Positions 3,254 to 5,703 of a stretch of 5,703 nt of DNA are shown in pieces. Every line of letters begins with the position of its first letter. The stretch's first letter is position 1. Both the position numbers and the translations under genes were made by a program. The stretch is from Eubacteriales Family XIII. Incertae Sedis bacterium (lineage in GTDB: Bacteria > Bacillota_A > Clostridia > Peptostreptococcales > Anaerovoracaceae), in the NCBI GenBank assembly GCA_031280075.1, contig JAITHG010000210.1, forward strand, positions 1 to 5,703. Direction: 5' to 3'. A model generated the notes under the pieces. That model was not told where the DNA came from. It saw nothing but the letters and a program-made list of their open reading frames with translations, and searched no databases.

Positions 3254-5677
3254 ATGGGCATCCGCATTGCCCTCGCGGGCAACCCAAACAGCGGGAAGAC
3301 GACGCTTTTCAACGCGCTCACAGGCGCGAACCAGCGCGTGGGCAACTGGCCCGGTGTCACCGTCGAGAAGAAGGACGGCGAACTCAAGGGCAACAAGTAC
3401 GTGAGCATCATCGACCTGCCCGGCATCTACTCCCTCTCGCCCTATTCGCCGGAGGAGATCGTTTCCCGCACCTATCTCGCGGAGGAGCGCCCGGAGGCGA
3501 TCATGAACATCGTGGATGCCACGAGCCTGGAGCGCAACCTCTTCCTGACGACCCAGCTGCTTGAACTTGGCATCCCGGTTGTCGTGCTGCTGAACATGAG
3601 CGATGTCGTGCGCAAGCGCGGGGAGGTCATCGACTGCGAGCAGCTCGGGAAGGAGCTGGGCTGCCTGGTGCTGCCCGTCTCAGCGCTGCGCGGGGAAGGG
3701 CTCGAAGAGGCGACGGATGCCGCGATCTTGGCAGCAGAACGTGCGGAGAGGGATTGGGATCCACCGCTGCACAACTTCTCCGGTGTCGTGGAGCATGCGC
3801 TTGCGCACATCGAGGAAGCCGTGCTGCACGACCTGCCGGAAGAACGCCAGCGCTGGTACGCCGTGAAGCTGTTCGAGCGCGACACGAAGGTCGCCGAGCA
3901 GCTCGGGCTGAGCGCGGAGCAGCTTGCCCACATCGGCGTGGACATCGCGCGCTGCGAGGCAGAGAAGAAGGACGAATGCGACGGCATCATCACATCGGAG
4001 CGATACGACCGCATCGAAGCGATCATGAAGAACATCTTCAAGGTAAGAAACGAGATGCGCGTCAGCATGACGGACAAGATCGACAGCATCGTGACCAATC
4101 GGTTTCTGGCGCTGCCCATTTTCGGTGCCATCATGTTCCTCGTCTACTACGTGTCCGTCTCCACGGTGGGCACGCTCGTGACCGACTGGGCGAACGACGG
4201 AGTCTTCGGCGAGGGCTGGTCTCTGTTCGGTCTCGTGGATGTCCCAGGCATCCCGGTCGTCGTCGAAGGCTGGCTTGCTGCTGCGGGTAGCCCCGACTGG
4301 CTGTCAGGGCTTCTGATTGACGGCATCATCGGGGGCGTGGGCGCGGTGCTCGGCTTCGTGCCGCAGATGCTCGTGCTCTTCCTGTTCCTCGCCATCCTCG
4401 AGGGCTGCGGCTACATGGCGCGCGTCGCCTTTATCATGGATCGCCTGTTCCGGCGCTTCGGGCTTTCGGGCAAGAGCTTCATCCCCATCCTCATCGGGAC
4501 GGGCTGCGGCGTGCCCGGCATCATGGCCTCCCGCACGATCGAGAGCGAGGCGGATCGCCGCATGACGATCATGACGACAACCTTCATCCCCTGCAGCGCG
4601 AAGCTGCCCATCATCGGCCTCATTGCGGGTGCCTTGATGGGCAACGCTGGCTGGGTTGGGTTCAGCTGCTATTTCATCGGAATCGCAGCCATCCTCTGCT
4701 CGGGCATCATCCTGAAGAAGATGCGCCCCTTCCGGGGGGTGGAGGCGCCGTTCCTCATCGAGCTTCCGGAATACCACAGACCGACGGCGGGCTTCGTCTT
4801 GCGCAGCATGCTCGAGCGCGCCTGGTCGTTCATCCGAAAGGCAGGCACCATCATCCTCGGCGCGGCAGTCCTCGTATGGTTTCTGTCAACCTTCGGCTGG
4901 GCGGACGGTGGCTTCGGATTCGTCGAAATGGACGACAGCATCTTGGCAAAGATCGGGTCGGGCATCGCCTGGATCTTCGCGCCGCTCGGATGGGGCAACT
5001 GGCGGTTTGCGGTCGCCGCCTTCGCCGGGCTCATCGCGAAGGAGAACGTGGTCGGCACCTTCGGTGTGCTCTACGGTTTTGCGGAGGTCTCCGAGAACGG
5101 CGACGAGATCTGGGCAAACCTCGCAGCGAGCGTCAGCATGCTCGCCGCCTATTCTTTCCTCGTATTCAACCTGCTGTGCGCGCCGTGCTTCGCGGCAATG
5201 GGCGCAATCAGGCGCGAAATGGCGAACCGCAAATGGTTCTGGGCAGCCATAGGCTACCAGTGCGGGCTAGCCTATGTCGTCGCGCTTTGCTTCTACCGCA
5301 TCGGCATGCTCTTCAAGGGCGAGTTCACGGCCTACACCGTTTTGGCGCTGTTCCTGTGCGCGGGCTTTTTCTACCTGCTCCTTCGCCCGGCACGCTCCGG
5401 GGCAGTGGTGGCAACCGCGACCGCCGCAGGGCTTGCTGGTGCGGTCGGCATCGCGGGCGCGGCAGGGATGTCCGGGGTTGCGGTGCGACCCGGCAGTGCA
5501 GGCAGCGCTGCGGGTAGTGCAGGCAGCGCTGCGTGCGACGATACGCCGGCGGGGGAAGTGGAGACGCTCTCCTTCGGCGGCTGCGCAGGCTGCACAGGCT
5601 GCTCCGGCGGGAAGAAGAACCACGGGAAGAAGCACCACGGGAAGAAACATCGCGAAGAGGGGCACAGGAAAGCATGA
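3254..5677 (+). CDS. feoB: FeoB, GTPase-coupled ferrous iron permease with extended Cys/His tail
   Basis: FeoB is the inner-membrane Fe(II) importer. The N-terminal G domain has G1 GNPNSGKTT (9-17), the G2 Thr in GNWPGVT (30-36), G3 DLPG (54-57), G4 NMSD (114-117; NMxD is usual in FeoB) and G5 SALRG (142-146). A helical region (about 165-275) links to the membrane domain (about 284-712). That domain contains the two Gate-type repeats, with GCGVPG (417-422), PCSAKLP (446-452), LIAKENVVGTFG (593-604) and LLCAPCFAA (640-648). The last membrane helix is at about 691-710. The tail (713-807) is unusual: an Ala/Gly-rich linker with two GSAGSAA units, then C777-x2-C780-x2-C783, then a Lys/His-rich end with five His. 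At 807 residues it is longer than many FeoB. The start is secure: AAGGAGG (3242-3248) with a 5-nt gap. Box 3 lies immediately upstream. Confidence 0.96.
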   Translation: MGIRIALAGNPNSGKTTLFNALTGANQRVGNWPGVTVEKKDGELKGNKYVSIIDLPGIYSLSPYSPEEIVSRTYLAEERPEAIMNIVDATSLERNLFLTTQLLELGIPVVVLLNMSDVVRKRGEVIDCEQLGKELGCLVLPVSALRGEGLEEATDAAILAAERAERDWDPPLHNFSGVVEHALAHIEEAVLHDLPEERQRWYAVKLFERDTKVAEQLGLSAEQLAHIGVDIARCEAEKKDECDGIITSERYDRIEAIMKNIFKVRNEMRVSMTDKIDSIVTNRFLALPIFGAIMFLVYYVSVSTVGTLVTDWANDGVFGEGWSLFGLVDVPGIPVVVEGWLAAAGSPDWLSGLLIDGIIGGVGAVLGFVPQMLVLFLFLAILEGCGYMARVAFIMDRLFRRFGLSGKSFIPILIGTGCGVPGIMASRTIESEADRRMTIMTTTFIPCSAKLPIIGLIAGALMGNAGWVGFSCYFIGIAAILCSGIILKKMRPFRGVEAPFLIELPEYHRPTAGFVLRSMLERAWSFIRKAGTIILGAAVLVWFLSTFGWADGGFGFVEMDDSILAKIGSGIAWIFAPLGWGNWRFAVAAFAGLIAKENVVGTFGVLYGFAEVSENGDEIWANLAASVSMLAAYSFLVFNLLCAPCFAAMGAIRREMANRKWFWAAIGYQCGLAYVVALCFYRIGMLFKGEFTAYTVLALFLCAGFFYLLLRPARSGAVVATATAAGLAGAVGIAGAAGMSGVAVRPGSAGSAAGSAGSAACDDTPAGEVETLSFGGCAGCTGCSGGKKNHGKKHHGKKHREEGHRKA
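5492..5533 (+). repeat. 21-bp tandem duplication in the feoB tail
   Basis: Units 5492-5512 and 5513-5533 differ at one base (C5494 versus T5515). The repeat is in frame and encodes GSAGSAA twice (residues 747-760), giving a flexible linker between the last membrane helix and the Cys-rich motif. Confidence 0.85.
5582..5608 (+). repeat. Three 9-bp repeats encoding the CxxCxxC motif of FeoB
   Basis: TGCGCAGGC, TGCACAGGC and TGCTCCGGC encode CAG, CTG and CSG (residues 777-785). The repetition produces the evenly spaced cysteines 777, 780 and 783. Confidence 0.75.
5609..5653 (+). repeat. Three 15-bp repeats encoding the Lys/His-rich end of FeoB
   Basis: Units at 5609-5623, 5624-5638 and 5639-5653 encode GKKNH, GKKHH and GKKHR (residues 786-800). 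They follow the cysteine repeats directly and end 24 nt before the last base of the stop codon. Confidence 0.8.
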
Positions 5678-5703
5678 GGTAGGCTCGCTGGTCTGCCGCA
5701 TCA

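Noticed and set aside
5249..5261. Operator-like ATAGGCTACC inside feoB
   Set aside because: It resembles half of box 3 but lacks the second half-site and lies deep in coding sequence.
5267..5701. Minus-strand open frame opposite the feoB 3' end
   Set aside because: It is antisense to a well-supported gene, with low-complexity composition mirroring the FeoB tail repeats.

Overview
The window is a GC-rich bacterial chromosome segment with four clear genes and one small upstream gene. It most resembles a Negativicutes (Selenomonas/Mitsuokella-like) anaerobe. That placement is inferred from the gene set (FeoA/FeoB ferrous iron uptake, a DUF445 membrane protein, a DUF4143-type ATPase) and from strong Shine-Dalgarno sequences, without any database search. 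No rRNA, tRNA, CRISPR array or insertion sequence is visible.

Layout. Positions 1-332 hold the end of an upstream open frame and a small lysine/alanine-rich protein with one membrane segment. Positions 333-459 form an AT-rich control region with two adjacent inverted repeats and a good sigma-70-type promoter. It drives a 403-residue ATPase (460-1671) that is visibly poorer in GC than everything around it and looks acquired. A DUF445 membrane protein (1695-2558) lies convergently on the minus strand and most likely starts at a TTG codon. Positions 2559-2902 are a long divergent control region, followed by feoA (2903-3124), a 129-nt spacer and feoB (3254-5677).

The iron locus is the most interesting part. 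FeoA is a small SH3-like protein that supports FeoB, and FeoB is the GTPase-coupled inner-membrane Fe(II) permease. A 16-bp palindrome, GTTAGC-N4-GCTAAC, occurs twice before feoA (the first copy with one mismatch) and once directly before the feoB ribosome binding site. This looks like the operator of a metal-dependent repressor. The half-sites resemble DtxR/MntR-type sites and not a classical Fur box, but the spacing differs from the DtxR consensus. Placement at both genes suggests feoA and feoB are each controlled, and not only through one shared promoter.

Two further oddities accompany it. The feoA-feoB spacer contains a degenerate 10-bp tandem repeat. FeoB carries an extra C-terminal tail of about 95 residues built from short tandem repeats, with CxxCxxC followed by a Lys/His-rich end. 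The tail may be a fused equivalent of the small Cys-rich membrane proteins often encoded beside feoB.
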